Source of the DNA: Neodontobutis hainanensis
Lineage: Eukaryota; Chordata; Actinopteri; Gobiiformes; Odontobutidae
Direction: 5' to 3'
NCBI GenBank assembly: GCA_024349245.1
Contig: JALDNG010000392.1
Location: 110,523-174,522 of the forward strand
Length of the DNA: 64,000 nucleotides
The notes beneath the pieces were generated by a model. The model was not told the origin of the DNA. It worked only from the letters and a program-made list of their open reading frames with translations, and searched no databases. Position 1 is the first letter of the stretch; each line of letters opens with the position of its first letter. A program made the translations under genes and the position numbers. Positions 42,520 through 54,423 of the stretch are shown one piece after another.

Positions 42520-43350
42520 AACCATCCACATGCACCCTTGACCCGATCCCCTCCCCCCTGCTCAAAGCTCATATTCACTAAGGCCTCTAATAACTAAAAT
42601 CATAAACCTCTCCCTCCAAACCGGCCCATCTTCCCTAAAGACAGCCCTCATCAGATCCCACCTCAAAAATAACACTGTTGACCCTGAAGATCTGTCCAAC
42701 TACAGGCCCATGTCCAACTTCCCATTCATATCCAAAATTTTAAAAAAGGTAGTTGCTGCACAACTCAAATCACCTCAAAACATCTCAAATCACACAGTCT
42801 TGATGAAAAATTTCAATCTGGTTTTCGCTACTCCCATAGTACAGAAACTTCTCTGATCAGGGTCACCAATGACCTGCTGATGGCCTCGGACTCCAGCTCC
42901 CCATCTCTCCTCATCCTCCTCGACCTCTCTGTTGTGTTTGACACTGTTGGCCACCCCATTCTATTCCATCGCCTCCAACACTACACTGGACTCTCTGACA
43001 GTGCCCTTCTCTGGTTTCACTCCTATCTCACGTAGAGGACTGATTTCGTAGCCCTGGGGTTTGCTAAATCTCAGCCCCAAATGGTCACCTGTGAGGTCCC
43101 CCAGGGCTCAGTGCTCCCACCCTATTCATCATCTACTTGCTCCCTCTCAGTCATGTCATCAGCAAGTATGGAGTTTCAATCCACTGCTATGCTGATGACA
43201 CACAGCTATACATCAAGATCACCCCCTCCACCCTCTATGCCACCTCACTTATTTTACCTCCTGCCTGGAGAAGATAAAGGCCTGGATGAGCCAAAACTTC
43301 CTGCAGCTTAATAGTTCAAAAACTGAATCCATTCAGATTGGCACCCCTCA
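42520..43350 (+). mobile_element. L2-like LINE RT fragment
   Basis: Across several frames: CTLDPIPSPLLKAH, DPEDLSNYRPMSNFPFISK, then a frameshifted finger region. 'LLILLDLS' follows, then VTCEVPQGSVL- and ADDTQLYIKI-like codes (about 43085 and 43190), and KAWMSQNFLQLNSSKTESI. This is the RT core of a CR1/L2 element, with stops throughout. It has no 3' UTR. Confidence 0.75.
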
Positions 43351-43523
43351 CCAGCTCCTACAGATTCTCCCCCAGCGGCTTCTTCTTCTGAGGAAGCAGC
43401 AAAACAAATAAGACATGAGCGAGTGCCAATCAAACCTGTCAGCCACGCCACTGCGGGCCCTCATAGCAGAATAAAGGCAGTTGATGAGTCAGTTATTAAT
43501 CTTACTATCTTTAATTATCTTGA
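43351..43523. other. Short spacer before Rex3
   Basis: Unrecognised sequence; its last bases ATCTTGA are the left target duplication of the Rex3 element. Confidence 0.5.
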
Positions 43524-46500
43524 ACCGCCACCTTATCGTGGTAGAGGGGTTTGAGTGACGGATGATCCTAGGAGCTATGTTGTCGGGGGCTTTATTTTTT
43601 TAGGGTCTCCCAAGGCAAACAGGTCCTAGGTGACGGGCCAGACAAAGTGCGGTTCAGAACCCCTTATGGACATTTTAAAACCAAGGACCGTTACGCCGCC
43701 CGGTATGGCGCAACCGGGGCCCCACCCTGGAGCCAGGCCCAATGTTGGGGCTCATATGCAAGCGCCTGGTGGCCGGGTCTTTCCCCACGGGGCCCGGCCG
43801 GGCTCAGCCCGAAAGAGCGACGTGGGACCGACCTCCCGTGGGCCCACCACCTGCAGGAGGAACCGTAAGGGCCCGGTGCAATGTGAATTGGGTGGCAATC
43901 GAAGGCGGGAGCCTCGACGATCCAATCCCTGGACACAGAATCTGGCTCTAGGGACATGGAATGTCACCTCGCTGGCGGATAAGGAGCCTGAGCTTGTGCG
44001 GGAGGTTGAGAGATACCGACTAGAGATAGTCGGGCTCACCTCCACGCACAGCTTGGGCTCTGGAACCCAAATCCTCAAGAAAGGCTGGACTCTCCACTAC
44101 TCTGGAGTTGCCTGCGGTGAGAGGTGGCGGGCCGGTGTGGGTTTGCTCATTGCCCCCCGGCTCAGCCGCCATGTGTTGGAGTTCACCCCGGTGAACGAGA
44201 GGGTCACTTCCCTGCGCCTTCGGGTCGGGGATAGGTCACTCACAGTTGTGCTTATGGGCCAAATGGCAGTGCAGAGTACCCGGCCTTCTTGGAGTCTCTG
44301 GGAGGGGTGCTAGAAAGTGCTCCAACCGGGGACTCCATCGTTCTACTGGGGGACCTTAACGCTCACGTGGGTAGCGACAAACAGTGACACCTGGAGGGGC
44401 GTGATTGGGAGGAACGGCCCCCCTGATCTGAACCCGAGTGGTGTTCTGTTATTTGACTTCTGTGCTAGCAACAGTTTGTCCATAACAAACACCATGTTCA
44501 AGCATAAGGGTGTCCATCAGTGCACATGGCACCAGGACACCCTAGGCTGGAGGTCGATGATCGACTTTGTAGTTGTTTCATCTGACCTCCGTATGTCTTG
44601 GACACTCGAGTGAAGAGAGGGGCGGAGCTGTCAACTGATCACCACCTGGAGGTGAGTTAGATCCGATGGCGGGGGAGAAGGCGGGACAGACATGGCAGAC
44701 CCAAACGTACTGTGAAGGTCTATTGGGAACGTTTGGCCGAGTCCCCTGTCAGAGAGATCTTCAACTCCCACCTCCGACAGAGCTTCGACCAGATTCCGAG
44801 GGAGACTGGAGACATTGAGTCTGAGTGGACCATGTTTTCCACCTCCATTGTCGACGCAGCCACTCGAAGCTGTGGCCGCAAAGTCTCCGGTGCCTGTCGT
44901 GGCGGCAATCCCCGAACCCGGTGGTGGACACTGGAAGTAAGGGATGCCGTCAAGCTGAAGAGGGAGACCTATCGAGCCTGGTTGGCTTGTGGGACTCCTG
45001 AGGCAGCTGATAGGTACCGGCAGGCCAAGCGGGCTGCCGGTGCAAAAACTCGGGTCTGGGAGGAGTTCGCTGAGGTCAAGAATATCGGTCGGCCTCGAAG
45101 AAATTCTGGCAAATTGTCCGGCGCCTCAAGAGGGGGAAGCAGTGCCCTGCCAACACTGTTTACAGTGGAGGTGGGAATCTGCTGACCTCAACTCGGGATA
45201 TTGTTGGACGGTGGAAGGAATACTTCGAGGATCTCCTCAACCCCAGAGTCACGTCTTCCACTGAGGAAGCAGAGGCCGAGGGCTCAGAGGTGGACTCGTC
45301 CGTCACTCAGGCTGAAGTCACTGAGGTAGTTGGGAAGCTCCTCGGTGGCAAGGCACCGGGGGTGGATGAGATACGCCCTGAGTACCTCAAGTCTCTGGAT
45401 GTTGTGTGGCTGTCTTGGCTGACACGCCTCCGCAACATCGCGTGGCGTTTGGGGACAGTACCTCTGGACTGGCAGACCGGGGTGGTGGTCCCTCTTTTTA
45501 AGAAGGGGGACCGGAGGGTGTGTTCCAACTACAGAGGGATCACACTCCTGAGCCTCCCCAGGAAAGTCTATGCCAGGGTACTGGAGAGGAGAATGCAGCC
45601 GATTGTCGAACCTCAGATCCAGGAGGAACAATGCGATTTTCGTCCCGGTCGTGGAACACTGGACCAGCTCTATACCCTCTCCAGGGTGCTGGAGGGTTTA
45701 TGGGAGTTTGCCCAACCAGTCCACATGTGCTTTGTGGATCCGGAGAAGGCATTCGACTGTGTCCCTCGTGGTGCCCTGTGGGGGGTGCTCTGGGAGTATG
45801 GGGTCCGAGGCCCCTTGCTAAGGGCTATCCGGTCCCTGTACGACCGGAGCAGGAGCTTGGTTCGCATTGCCGGCAGTAAGTCAGACCTGTTCCCGGTGAA
45901 TGTTGGACTCCGGAAGGGCTGCCCTTTGTCACCGGTCCTGTTCATTATCTTTATGGACAGGATTTCTTGGCGCAGCCAGGGACCGGAGGGAGTCTGGTTT
46001 GGGGACCACAGGATTTCGTCTCTGCTTTTTGCGGATGATGTTGTCCTGTTGGCTCCATCAAGCCAGGACCTTCAATGTTCACTGGGGCGGTTTGCAGCCG
46101 AGTGTGAAGCGGCTGGGATGAGGATCAGCACCTCCAAGTCTGAGACCATGGTTCTCAGTCGGAAAAGGGTGGCTTGCCCCCTCCAGGTTGGTGGAGAGCT
46201 CCTGCCTCAAGTGGAGGAGTTCAAGTATCTCGGGGTCTTGTTCACGAGTGAGGGAAGGAAGGAGCATGAGATTGACAGACGGATCGGTGCAGCTTCTGCA
46301 GTAATGCGGTCGATGTACTGGTCTGTCGTGGTGAAGAAGGAGCTGAGCTGTAAGGCAAAGCTCTCGATTTACCAGTTGATCTACGTTCCTACTCTCACCT
46401 ATGGTCATGAAGTTTGGGAGTCATGGCGGCCGAAATGAGGCATGTCCCACCGGGAGGAGACCTCGGGGAAGACCTAGGACACGCTGGAGGGACTATGTCT

Positions 46501-46637
46501 CTCGGCTGGCCTGGGAACGCCTCGGTATCCCCCCGGAAGTGCTGGAGGAAGTGTCTGGGGAGAGGGAAGTCTGGGCTTCTCTGCTTAGACTGCTGCCCCC
46601 GCGACCCGGCCCCGGATAAGCGGTAGAAGATGGATGG
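43524..46637 (+). mobile_element. Rex3 (RTE clade) LINE, near full length, 7 bp target duplication
   Basis: Begins ACCGCCACCTTATCGTGG and ends GATGGATGG, the GATG-type Rex3 terminus. ATCTTGA flanks both ends (43517-43523 and 46638-46644). The RT region contains 'TGGCAGACCGGGGTGGTGGT' at about 45471 and 'GGGCTGCCCTTTGTCACCG' at about 45917, stretches long used to recognise Rex3. A ~190 bp deletion near 46425 and several frameshifts inactivate it. Confidence 0.93.
43950..46619 (+). pseudogene. Rex3 endonuclease-reverse transcriptase polyprotein
   Basis: Endonuclease: LGTWNVTSLADKEPELVREV (43950), GLTSTHSLGSG, a shift near 44255, then 'GDLNAHVG' and MIDFVVVSSDLR. Linker with RTRWWTLEVRDAVKLKRETY (44920). 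RT frame 45290-46438: GKAPGVDEIRPEYLKS, CSNYRGITLLSLPRKVYARV, QCDFRPGRGTLDQLY, VDPEKAFDCVPRGALW, RKGCPLSPVLFIIFMD and LLFADDVVLLAPS (catalytic FADD), then FKYLGVLFTSEGR. After HEVWES ~60 codons are lost before RRPRGRPRTRWRDYVSRLAW. Widely predicted in fish as 'craniofacial development protein 2-like' plus RT; it is not a host gene. Confidence 0.9.
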
Positions 46638-46644
46638 ATCTTGA

Positions 46645-47998
46645 GTTATGTGACAAATATTAATATAACAATAACAGGAATAATAACAATTTGTTCAAAC
46701 AAAGACAGAATAGTTAGAATGATAACTGTGACAAAAATAGTCACTTTGTAATTGCAGCCAATTTTTCAATGGATGTCAATGGGAGTCAGGCTTGATGGAG
46801 CATACACCTACTTCAAACCTGGAAGCGTGCTTGCTTCCACCATCAATGACATGCAAAGACACGCTGTTTAGAAAACACCAATTAATATCTGAAAATCTAA
46901 GCTACTTAGTAACGAATGAGATTTTGAAAGTAGATAAGCCTTAAATTATACTAATTACAAGTAAAAGTACAATCTTAAAAATGTATCAATTACCCCAAAA
47001 ATTACAGTAACATGAGTATTTGTAAATATAATTTTGAAGAAACCAGGTGTAGTTTTATGTATTCTTGGGGGCCTTTTAGATGGTGTCATGGTATTTTAGC
47101 TGGCTTTGATGTGTGTAACAAATCTGTGTACTGAAAAACTTTAAAATAGAGAACAACTTAAAAAATTAATGGGGTTGACAAACCACACTGTTGATAGCAG
47201 ATTATAGCACTGTGTATGGGTCTACATTATTTTAATACATTAGATGAATAGTTATTTTATTATTATATATATGTTGGTGCTCACACCTTATGTTTGCTAA
47301 GTTTTATAGCCTAGATCACAAAACAATGCTTACAATGTGTTTTTGTGGAATTATTTGGAAGGTTGTTTCTTTTATGTGTGTTGCTGCTCGGAGCTCACTG
47401 TTCACGGATTAGGTCTCCATCTGCTCCGCTGAACTACCCTCACACTAATTGGTTTTGATCCCTTGCTGAAGACTTATCTCAGCACAGAAAAAGACTCTGC
47501 CCAGCATAGTTTATATTGTTAAAATCAACCCTTCCACATCTACAGTTGAAAAACACCACATAAACAAAAATGCAAAGATTTGTTTTTTGACTTGAATACC
47601 TTATTTCACAGAGAATATGTTTTACAAAATGAATTAATGAGAAACATGTTGTTACAAACTTTAAATTTATTCTCAAACAAGTCTCTACATGATCTAAATA
47701 CCCATTTATTACACTGCTGCTGAATAATTGGACCATACTGCTGTGCAAATGACTCTGGGGAAGGAATGACCCCCCTAAAACAATACAGTCTCACAGAAAC
47801 CCCCAATAATAAACTTGTGTACATCATTCAAACACAACACACTCACACACACACACACACACCCACACACACACACACACTGTTTTTATGTAAACAAGCT
47901 ACCTCATATCTTGTAATCCACATCTGGCCTTCTCATTTCACATTGAAAATATTTTAAGACTTGTCTCTAAGGCTTCAAACAGTTGTACCCCTCCTAAA
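46645..47998. other. Spacer between two Rex3 copies
   Basis: AT-rich, with a dispersed-repeat-like phrase 'tcaatggatgtcaatgggag' near 46770 and an (AC)n microsatellite at 47831-47880. No coding signal. Confidence 0.6.
47831..47880. repeat. (AC)n microsatellite
   Basis: About 22 AC units with two interruptions (tc, cc). Confidence 0.95.
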
Positions 47999-50025
47999 AC
48001 ATCCATCCATCCATCCATCTTCTACCGCTTATCCGGGGCCAGAACTGGGGGCAACTGTCTAAGCAGAGACGCCCAGACTTCCCTCTTCCCAGACACTTCC
48101 TCCAGCTCTTCCGGTACTGAGGAGTTCCCAGGCCAGCCGAGAAACATAGTCCCTCCAGCGTGTCCTGGGCCTTCCCAGGTGTCTCCTCCCAGTGGGACAT
48201 GCCCGGAACACCTCCCTAGGGAGCCGTCTAGAATCTAAAACAGATGCCCGAGCCACCTCAGCTATGCCCAAGCCACCTCAGCTGGCTCCACCCAAGTGAC
48301 CAAGCTCCTCACCCTATATCTAAGGGAGCGCCCTACCACCCTGCGGAGAAAGCTCATTTTGGCAGCCTGTATCTTGGATCTTGTTCTTTCAGTCATGACC
48401 CAAAGCCATGTCCAAAGGTGAAAGTAGGAACGTAGATTGATCGGTAAATTGAGAGCTTTGCCTTGCAGCTCAGCTTCTTCTTTTCCAGAAGAGACCAGTA
48501 CATCGATCGCATCACTGCAGAAGCTGCACCAATCCGTCTGTCAATCTCACGCTCCCTCCTTCCCTCACTCGTGAACAAGACCCCAAGATACTTAAACTCC
48601 TCCCCTTGAGGCAGGAGCTCTCCACCAACCTGAAGGGGACAAGCCACCCTTTTCCGATTGAGAACCATGGTCTCAGACTTGGAGGTGTTGATCCTCATCC
48701 CTGCTGCTTCACACTGGGATACAAACCGTCCCAGTGCACACGGAGGTCCTGGCTTGATGGAGCCAACAGGACAACATCATCTGCAAAAAGCAGAAAAGTG
48801 AGCCTGTGGTCCCCAAACCAGACTCCCTCCGGCCCCTGGCTGTGTCTAGAAATCATGTCCATAAAGATAATGAACAGGACCGGTGACAAATGATGACTTA
48901 CTGCTGGCAATGCAAACCAACGGTCGTACAGGGACCGGACAGCCCTTAGCAAAGGGCCCCGGACCCCATACTCCCAGAGACACAAGAGAGACACAGTTGA
49001 ATGCCTTCTCCAGATCCACAAAGCACAATTGGACTGGTTGAGCAAACTTCCAATGCACCCTCTAGCACCCTGGAGAGGGTATAGAGCTGATCCAGTGTTC
49101 CACGACCAGGACGAAAACCACATTGTTCCTCCTGAATCTGAGGTTCAGCTATCGGCCGCATTCTTCTCTCCAGTACCCTGGCATAGACTTTCCCGGGGAG
49201 GCGGAGGAGTGTGATCCCTCTGTAGTTGGAACACACCCTCCGGTTCCCCTTTCTTGAAAAGAGGTACCACCACCCTAGTCTGCCAGTCCACAGTTACTGT
49301 CCCCAACTGCCATGCAATGTTGCAGAGGAGTTTCAGCCTAGACAGCCCCACAACATCTAGGAGACTTGAGGTACTCAGGGCCTTTCTCATCCACCTCCGT
49401 GCCTACCTCAGTGACTTCAGCTTGGGTGATGGAAAACTCCACTTTTTAGCCCTCGTTAAAGACATGTTGGTGAGGTTGAGGAGATCCTCAAAGTATTCCT
49501 TCCACCATCCAACCATGTCCCCAGTTGAAGTCAGCCGATTCCCACCTTCACTGTAAAAAGTGTTGGCAGGGCTCTGGCAAACCAGAATTTCTTCGAGGCC
49601 GACCGATGTCCTTCTCCATGGTCTCACCGAAATCCTCCCAGACCCTAGTTTTTTCCTTCACCACCACCCGGGCTGCAGTCCGCTTGGCTTGCCCGTACCC
49701 ATCAGCTGCCTCAGGAGTTTTACGATCCAACCAGGCTCGTTAGGTCTCCTTCTTCAGCTTGATGACATCCCTTACTTCTGGTGTCCACCACCGGGTTCGG
49801 GGATTGCCGCCACAACAGGCACCATGTTTTGCCGCATCGACAATGGAAGTGGAGAACATGGCCCACTCGGACTCAATGTCTCCAATCTCCCTCGAAAACT
49901 GGTCAAAGCTCTGCCGGAGGTAGGAGTTGAAGATCTCTCTGGCAGGGGACTTGGCCAAACGTTCCCAACAGACCCTCACAGTACGTTTGGGCCTGCCAAG
50001 TCTGTCCAGCTATTTCCCCCGCCAT
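47999..50025 (-). mobile_element. Second Rex3 copy, 5' truncated
   Basis: The plus strand begins with four CATC units and 'ttctaccgcttatccgg', the reversed GATG end. The minus-strand order is linker (CCGGNPRTRWWTPEVRD, about 49840-49790), RT pieces with CSNYRGITLLRLPGKVYARV, QCGFRPGRGTLDQLY and LLFADDVVLLAPS (about 48790), then RINTSKSETMVLNRKRVACP and ACPTGRRHLGRPRTRWRDYV (about 48200-48140). The endonuclease is absent. It keeps part of the C-terminal region deleted in the first copy. Many frameshifts. Confidence 0.9.
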
Positions 50026-51925
50026 CTGATCCATCTGTCAGCTCTCTGTCAACTTATCCATCTGTCAACTCAGTCTTCCTCAGCTCTATCTGACATCACA
50101 TCCTGGTCCACCTACAACTTCAGCTTCTTTTAAATAAATTTAAACTCAATAAAATCTCCATTAATTTATGTGCTTCTAGGTTTGAAGGCGTAAATAAACT
50201 GTATTTCAAGCTCTTAAATCTTACATAATTTATACACTTTGTATTTAAGTGCACAGTGTTAATAACTTTTTTTAAAGAAACTTTTAAATAACATGAAAGT
50301 TGATGAAAGCAAATAGACAAAACTTTAAATCATTTATTTATTACTATAGTGTTATTTTAGCATGCCATAAGCAATAGAATTATTGTGGAAAAGAATCAGA
50401 AATCCTAAAACGCATCGTTTTGTCACTTTTTAAATTGTAATGATAAAGTAGTGCTGCAAAGATGGAAGGGTTTCTTAAACTTTCAGGTCGCTCCTGAGGT
50501 CTTTGACCTGCAGTTGCTCAGGTAAATTAAAACTGAAAAACAAAAATCAAAACTGGTTAAACACATATTTACTACATCTCAAAAATACAGCACTTCTTTG
50601 ACAATTTCTAAATAACCAGTTTCTTAAAATGGGTATGGATTCTGTCTGTTTTATGTATCTATTAGAAATAAGTTGAAAATGATTATTAACCACAGATGCT
50701 AATATAGATTGTATACAGAAAATATTCTAAATGATCAAATGTATATATCTATACGACATACAGTTTATAATTACAAGGATATCCATTAATAATATAACAG
50801 ATTAGTACTATTCCGAGCTGTAGATGTATTTTTGAACAATCTTGACAAAGATGACAAACACAGTGATAAGTAAAGTAGGAGAATATAAAAAAAAAATAGA
50901 TATTGGTGTAAAAGTGAAATTTACTTTAAGTAAAGCATCATCCAGAGGGCGCCGCTAACACAGGGATAGTGAAAGAGCAGCGATGCTAAGTGTAACCTAC
51001 ATCAAGTGAACTACTGTAGTCTGGATGATACACATACCTAGGACTCGAGATTCTAAAGGAGGAATAAAGGTGTAATAAATTGGAACCACAGTTTGTAGTG
51101 AAAACTTCACTAAGCAAGCATTTATTGAACACAATCAATAAGGTATTACAAAAAATGGTATTAGTTTACCCCTGCTATAAATCAGTCCTTTTTACAAATC
51201 ATATAACCAAAAAGAAATAGTCCCTTATTAAAAAACTAAAGGATCAGAGCTCTAAAAAATTGGTTGCATCTACCCGGGTAGAGTGATTTTTGTTGTTGCA
51301 GTGCACAAGGTCTTAGCTCAGTTCCGTTGTTTACAATGAAGGCCTGGTTGAAAATGGATGAGATGAGAAGGGGTCCAGAATGCCCTTGGCTTGTGGATCC
51401 AGCGACTTCAGCCTCACACCAAAACAATCCAAGTTGAATCAAGTTAACAAAAAAACAACCTGCATAAGCAGGGTAATATTAATGTATTTTTTTTGTTAAA
51501 TCATATTAATCAGTCCTCTTAAAATCAAACTACTATGAATTGCATTACAGTAGCTTGCAGGTTCTTACACAGTATCAGCATGTGCTCAGCTTTCAGGTTC
51601 AGTGGAGACAAAGCTGAACTTCCATGCCCGAACGTTCTTTGGAAGTCAGTGTGATTTGACACCTCATCAATGTTACTTCCTGAAGTTTTGCTTCCTGTCA
51701 GTGCTGTGTCTCCTTGTACATTGTTAATATGTACTGCCTCTCTCTGTTTATTGTTTATTTGTACATCTTTTGTCACTTGTGATGGTATGTCATATGAGGA
51801 GTAGTACTAAATTCCATTCTCAAGGTCAGGTAAATCCATTTCCTTCTCAATGTCCACATGATCAGTTCGTTGTGACTCTTTTTGCATTGGTCTTGGCTGT
51901 CGTTTTGACGAGTTCACTCCCTCGG
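50026..51925. other. Stretch without recognised genes; holds the twin of the 1.7 kb segment
   Basis: 50210-50290 and about 50440-50470 repeat the segment at 1690-1880, without the SINE tail. The rest is AT-rich. The 3' LTR of the Gypsy element should lie near 51 kb, but I could not define it. Confidence 0.5.
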
Positions 51926-51929
51926 CAAT

Positions 51930-52500
51930 AAATGGCAGAAATCCACAGGATAATAGTAAATCCTGATGTAAAACTCTTTCAGGCCCATTTGCATTTTCTG
52001 GAACAACAACATAGACAGGTAAGTCTGGTACTTGCTTTACAACAGTGTATACTGTCTCACTCCAACAATCGGCTATTGTGTGTTTACCTCAAAGGCCAAC
52101 ATTTGTTACTAGAACTATGGTGCCAGCAGTCTGAGTGGACCCTCGCACTTTGTTGTCAAACCATTGTTTGTTTTGTTGAAAGTTCCTTTCCACGGGGTTG
52201 CCGCGTGGATGGTATGGCGTCGTTCTTGTTTTTTTAATGCCAAGCAAAGAGCATAGGTCTTTGATTAGGGCGGACTCTAAATCTCGACCCTGGTCACTAT
52301 GCAGCCACTTGGGAAATCTATAATGGATAAAAAATAAGGGCTTTAGCTACTGTCTTGGACTTTTGGTCAGCCATGGCGACCACTACAGCATATTTTGTGA
52401 AATGGTCAGTCATGACCAGGATATTCTTTGTCCCCTTTCCGTCAGGTTTGAGTGAAAGGTAGTCACAGTACAGACTAGTTCTAGTGACCGGCTAGTCTGG
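51930..52500 (-). pseudogene. Gypsy integrase remnant
   Basis: Minus-strand frames read DYLSLKPDGKGTKNILVMTD and HFTKYAVVVAMADQKSKTVA, then SDQGRDLESALIKDLCSLLG and TPYHPRGNPVE (about 52215). These cover the D-D region (VMTDHFTKY, SDQGRD) and the E-containing 'PYHP.GN..VER' block. Stops separate them. Confidence 0.75.
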
Positions 52501-52700
52501 ATGTTTACTTGCGGAGCACTTTTTTCAGTACAAGCTTTCCTTCACACACACCTTTCGCATGTTCTGATTCTTTCATGTACATCATAGGGCAAGGTCCAAA
52601 GTTCTATCAACACCCATATGTCCTAGGGAATCATGAAGACTTTCAAGAACTTGCTGTCTGAATTTGGTTGGGAGGACAAGTTGGAGGCAGGGAGCTTGAT

Positions 52701-53716
52701 TCATTTCTGTACAGAAATTTGTCGATCAGCACTAGCTGTCTTACTGCTCTTAGCATTAGCTGAACTTCTCTTTTTTCTTGTTGTCTTTGTCGGTAAGTAA
52801 GTTGTTTTACTCATTTTGACAATGTCAGTGACTCGACTTTTGACAGGGTATTGTTTGTGTGCCCAATCTTCAAGGGACATTTTTGGTAATGTATGCGAGT
52901 CAAACATATCGGTTTGACAATATGCTTCAGGTAAAGCGGCTTCGATGGCCAAGGACTCTACAGGCACGAGTGGGTGTGTAGGTTCTGACTCTGCATGGGA
53001 TGAGTGGTGGAGCTCATGCGTTTGACACAATGCTTTTACTGCCTCAGCTGGGACATTTGGCTCACTATGACTCTGCAAAAACTGAGCGATGAACTGTTTG
53101 ATCCTATTATCCTCATCTTGAGAAGTCATATCACACGTGTCATGGTCTTGATGTGGACATCTTGAAAGTCCATCAGCATCTTGGTTCTTCTTGCCAGCTC
53201 TATACTGAATGTTAAAGTCGAAGCTGGAGAAAGCAGCCAACCAGCGGTGGCCCACTGCGTCAAGTTTAGCGGAGGACAAGATAAATGTTAGGGGATTGTT
53301 ATCTGTCACCGCTGTAAATCTTGCCCCATAGAGGTAGTCGATAAACTTCTCTGTGACAGCCATTTGAGTGAGAGAAATTCAAGCTTGTGGGCGGGATATC
53401 TTTGTTCACAGCGGGAGAGTCCCCTACTCGCATAAGCAATGACTCTCAAACTGCCCTCCTGCTCCTGATATAGAGCGGTGCCAGGACCATAAAGACTCGC
53501 ATCTGTGTGGACAACGTATGGCTTATTAGGGTCTGCAAATCCCAGAATGGGTGCCATTGTGAGTTTTTGAATGAGAGTTTTAAAAGCATCCTCACAAGCT
53601 GTTGTCCATTTATCATTGAATGGTCTCTTAAAGTTGGCATTGGTGGAGGGTTTGGTGTTAAAGTGTTTCCTCTTGGGCGGTATGTAACCGGCATTTAAGT
53701 CGTTAAGTGGTCTCAC
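52701..53716 (-). pseudogene. Gypsy RT end and RNase H
   Basis: Frame 53716-53306 has the RT thumb (FNDKWTTACEDAFKTLIQKL) and the RNase H start YVVHTDASLYGPGTALYQEQ (first Asp). A shift near 53380 leads to frame 53363-52701 with VTDNNPLTFILSSAKLDAVG, HRWLAAFSSFDFNIQYRAGK and NQDADGLSR, the classic Gypsy RNase H end. A long charged linker follows, towards the integrase zinc region. Confidence 0.85.
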
Positions 53717-54246
53717 TATCTTGGAGTAGTCCTTTATAAAGCATTTATAATACCCAGAGAAGCCGAGAAAAGACTTAAGCTCCCTAAGCTAATGTTCAGT
53801 CTTGGCCAGGTGGTAAGGGCCTCTATTTTGGTTGGGTCTGTCTCGACCCCTTTTTCAGACACAACATGGTCAAGGTATTTGACAGACTTCTTAAAAAAAC
53901 TGACACTTTTCAGGTGAGAGTTTGAGGCCAATGTTAGGTAGCGCATAGGCATCTTTTATTGTCTGGCTATTTAGCTTGCGAAAATTGACACAAAGCCTGA
54001 TGGTACCACTACAACAATAGGGCTCTCTGATTCTCTGATGATGTTAGCATCTTTGAGCTCTTTCAGATGAAGTCTGACAGCCTCATATTTGGAGGGGTGG
54101 ATCGGATGAGGTCGTGGTTTAAAAGGAGTGGGGTCTGACAAGCGGATCCGGTGTTTCACCTCAGAGGTGTGGCCATAATCAAGATCATTTAAAGCAAAAA
54201 CCCAAGACACAGTAGAACAGACTATCTGAGCAGGAATTTCAGTCAA
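53717..54246 (-). pseudogene. Gypsy RT, active site deleted
   Basis: From 54246: HRIRLSDPTPFKPRPHPIHP, AVRLHLKELKDANIIRESES, then (frameshifted) FRKLNSQTIKDAYALPNI. The text then jumps to LKLSPEKCQFF and SVKYLDHVVSEKGVETDPTK. About 120 residues with the catalytic YxDD box are missing between 'ALPNI' and 'LKLSPEKC' (near 53940). Confidence 0.8.
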
Positions 54247-54423
54247 GAAAGCACATCAGGCAGGCAGAATGCAAGAAAGTATGCAATTTTGTACGATGAC
54301 GTGATGACGTCACAAATATGCTAATTTACGCATGACGTCATCTAGCGACATTTAGCGAATTTTTGCCTAGGCTTTAGCTACTTTCCTTTGAAAATAGTTG
54401 GCAACACTGCCTCAGCATTAGGT

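Noticed and set aside
43691..44078. Antisense and alternate-frame ORFs over the Rex3 5' region
   Set aside because: GC-rich shadow frames with no motif; the sense frame has the endonuclease.
45290..46438. 382-codon open frame as a host gene
   Set aside because: It carries reverse-transcriptase blocks (FADD) of Rex3 and is flanked by target duplications together with the endonuclease.
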